Origin: Spirochaetales bacterium
GTDB taxonomy: Bacteria; Spirochaetota; Spirochaetia; DSM-27196; SLAA01
NCBI GenBank assembly: GCA_007126415.1
Contig: SLBH01000239.1
Coordinates: forward strand, 1-5,388
DNA length: 5,388 nt
Direction of reading: 5' to 3'
The translations under genes were made by a program, and so were the position numbers. Of the stretch, positions 5,208 through 5,388 are shown one piece after another. Each line of letters starts with the position of its first letter. The first letter of the stretch is position 1. The notes below the pieces were generated by a model. That model was given only the letters and a program-made list of their open reading frames with translations, was not told the DNA's origin and searched no databases.

Positions 5208-5242
5208 CACACTACCACACTACACGAGGCGCACTACACGAG
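5208..5242. repeat. Short tandem and direct repeats at a gene end
   Basis: CACACTAC occurs twice back to back (5208-5215, 5216-5223). CACTACACGAG occurs twice with a 14-bp period (5218-5228, 5232-5242). The second copy of the 11-mer spans the last codons and TAG stop of the minus-strand gene entering from the right. The pattern looks like a small slippage duplication at a 3' end, and no hairpin terminator is evident here. Confidence 0.7.
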
Positions 5243-5388
5243 ACCGGAGAACAACGCGGTTGCGACTAGGCCCACCCCAACCGGCAGCACGAGGTTGTCA
5301 AAGTCGTGGGTCGGAAGCATCTCGACGAACATAGCAACGATGCCGACCAACAGCGACTCGCGCAGCATGCCGCTCACCGCAAAGGTGG
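5234..5388 (-). CDS. C-terminal fragment of a probable CTP-dependent dolichol/phytol/diacylglycerol kinase-like membrane protein
   Basis: A reading frame entering from the right edge (first full codon 5386-5384) encodes 50 residues and stops at TAG 5234-5236. It contains one hydrophobic stretch leading into FVEMLPTHDFDNLVLP, then a second hydrophobic helix VGVGLVATALFSGLV at the very end. The E-x-L-P...D-N-L-x-x-P pattern followed by a terminal helix matches my recollection of the C-terminus of the SEC59/VTE5 (dolichol, phytol, diacylglycerol kinase) family, which phosphorylates membrane lipid alcohols using CTP. The N-terminal four-fifths lies outside the window, so the family call rests on this motif alone. 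It converges with the 4347-5189 gene, 44 bp apart. A phosphatidate cytidylyltransferase-like relative is the main alternative. Confidence 0.65.
   Translation of the reverse strand, partial: TFAVSGMLRESLLVGIVAMFVEMLPTHDFDNLVLPVGVGLVATALFSGLV

Noticed and set aside
4329..5210. 293-residue minus-strand ORF opposite the membrane-protein gene
   Set aside because: The product is an Arg/His/Gln-rich low-quality sequence typical of the antisense of a hydrophobic gene; the plus strand gives clear membrane segments.
5190..5233. Terminator for the 4347-5189 gene
   Set aside because: Only the small palindrome CGCCGGCG (5190-5197) is present; there is no loop, adequate stem or T-tract.

Overview
The window is high-GC bacterial DNA, most likely from a free-living spirochaete. 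That assignment is an inference from two things: a secreted DUF2259-type protein, a family I associate mainly with spirochaetes, and a short archaeal/eukaryotic-type prolyl-tRNA synthetase. No rRNA, tRNA, mobile element, CRISPR array or phage gene is visible, and the gene packing looks chromosomal.

Layout, left to right. (1) Positions 1-39 hold two copies of a GC-rich 21-bp-period repeat just beyond the end of a minus-strand gene. (2) 47-763, minus: an exported, probably beta-barrel outer-membrane protein of unknown function. (3) 854-2287, minus: proS, complete, ending in the family's C-terminal Tyr. (4) 2288-2468: a 181-bp divergent control region. Back-to-back sigma70-type promoters, each with a 17-bp spacer, drive proS leftward and lrgAB rightward. 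It also contains a possible 20-codon leader peptide with Pro-Pro-Leu-Pro upstream of proS, a 10-bp palindrome over the proS -35, and tandem 10-bp repeats over the lrgA -35. (5) 2469-3544, plus: lrgA-lrgB, overlapping by 4 bp (ATGA), encoding a two-part membrane system of the LrgA/LrgB (CidA/CidB) family. (6) 3572-4264, minus: a secreted DUF2259 protein, convergent with lrgB across a short intergenic hairpin. (7) 4347-5189, plus: a polytopic membrane protein of unknown function, divergent from the DUF2259 gene. (8) 5234-5388, minus: the C-terminal 50 residues of a gene entering from the right edge, resembling the CTP-dependent dolichol/phytol/diacylglycerol kinase (SEC59/VTE5) family.

The genes do not form one pathway. 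The unit that clearly works together is lrgAB. The most interesting reading concerns expression. At four places (the 47-763 gene, the small ORF before proS, lrgA, and the 4347-5189 gene) an ATG lies exactly 7-8 nt after a -10-like hexamer, so the predicted transcripts would begin at or within one base of the start codon (leaderless mRNAs). At proS this would make the proline-containing leader ORF leaderless, with its Pro codons lying inside possible stem arms. This is a testable hypothesis, not a demonstrated regulatory system. I see no convincing evidence of a wholly new multi-gene system.
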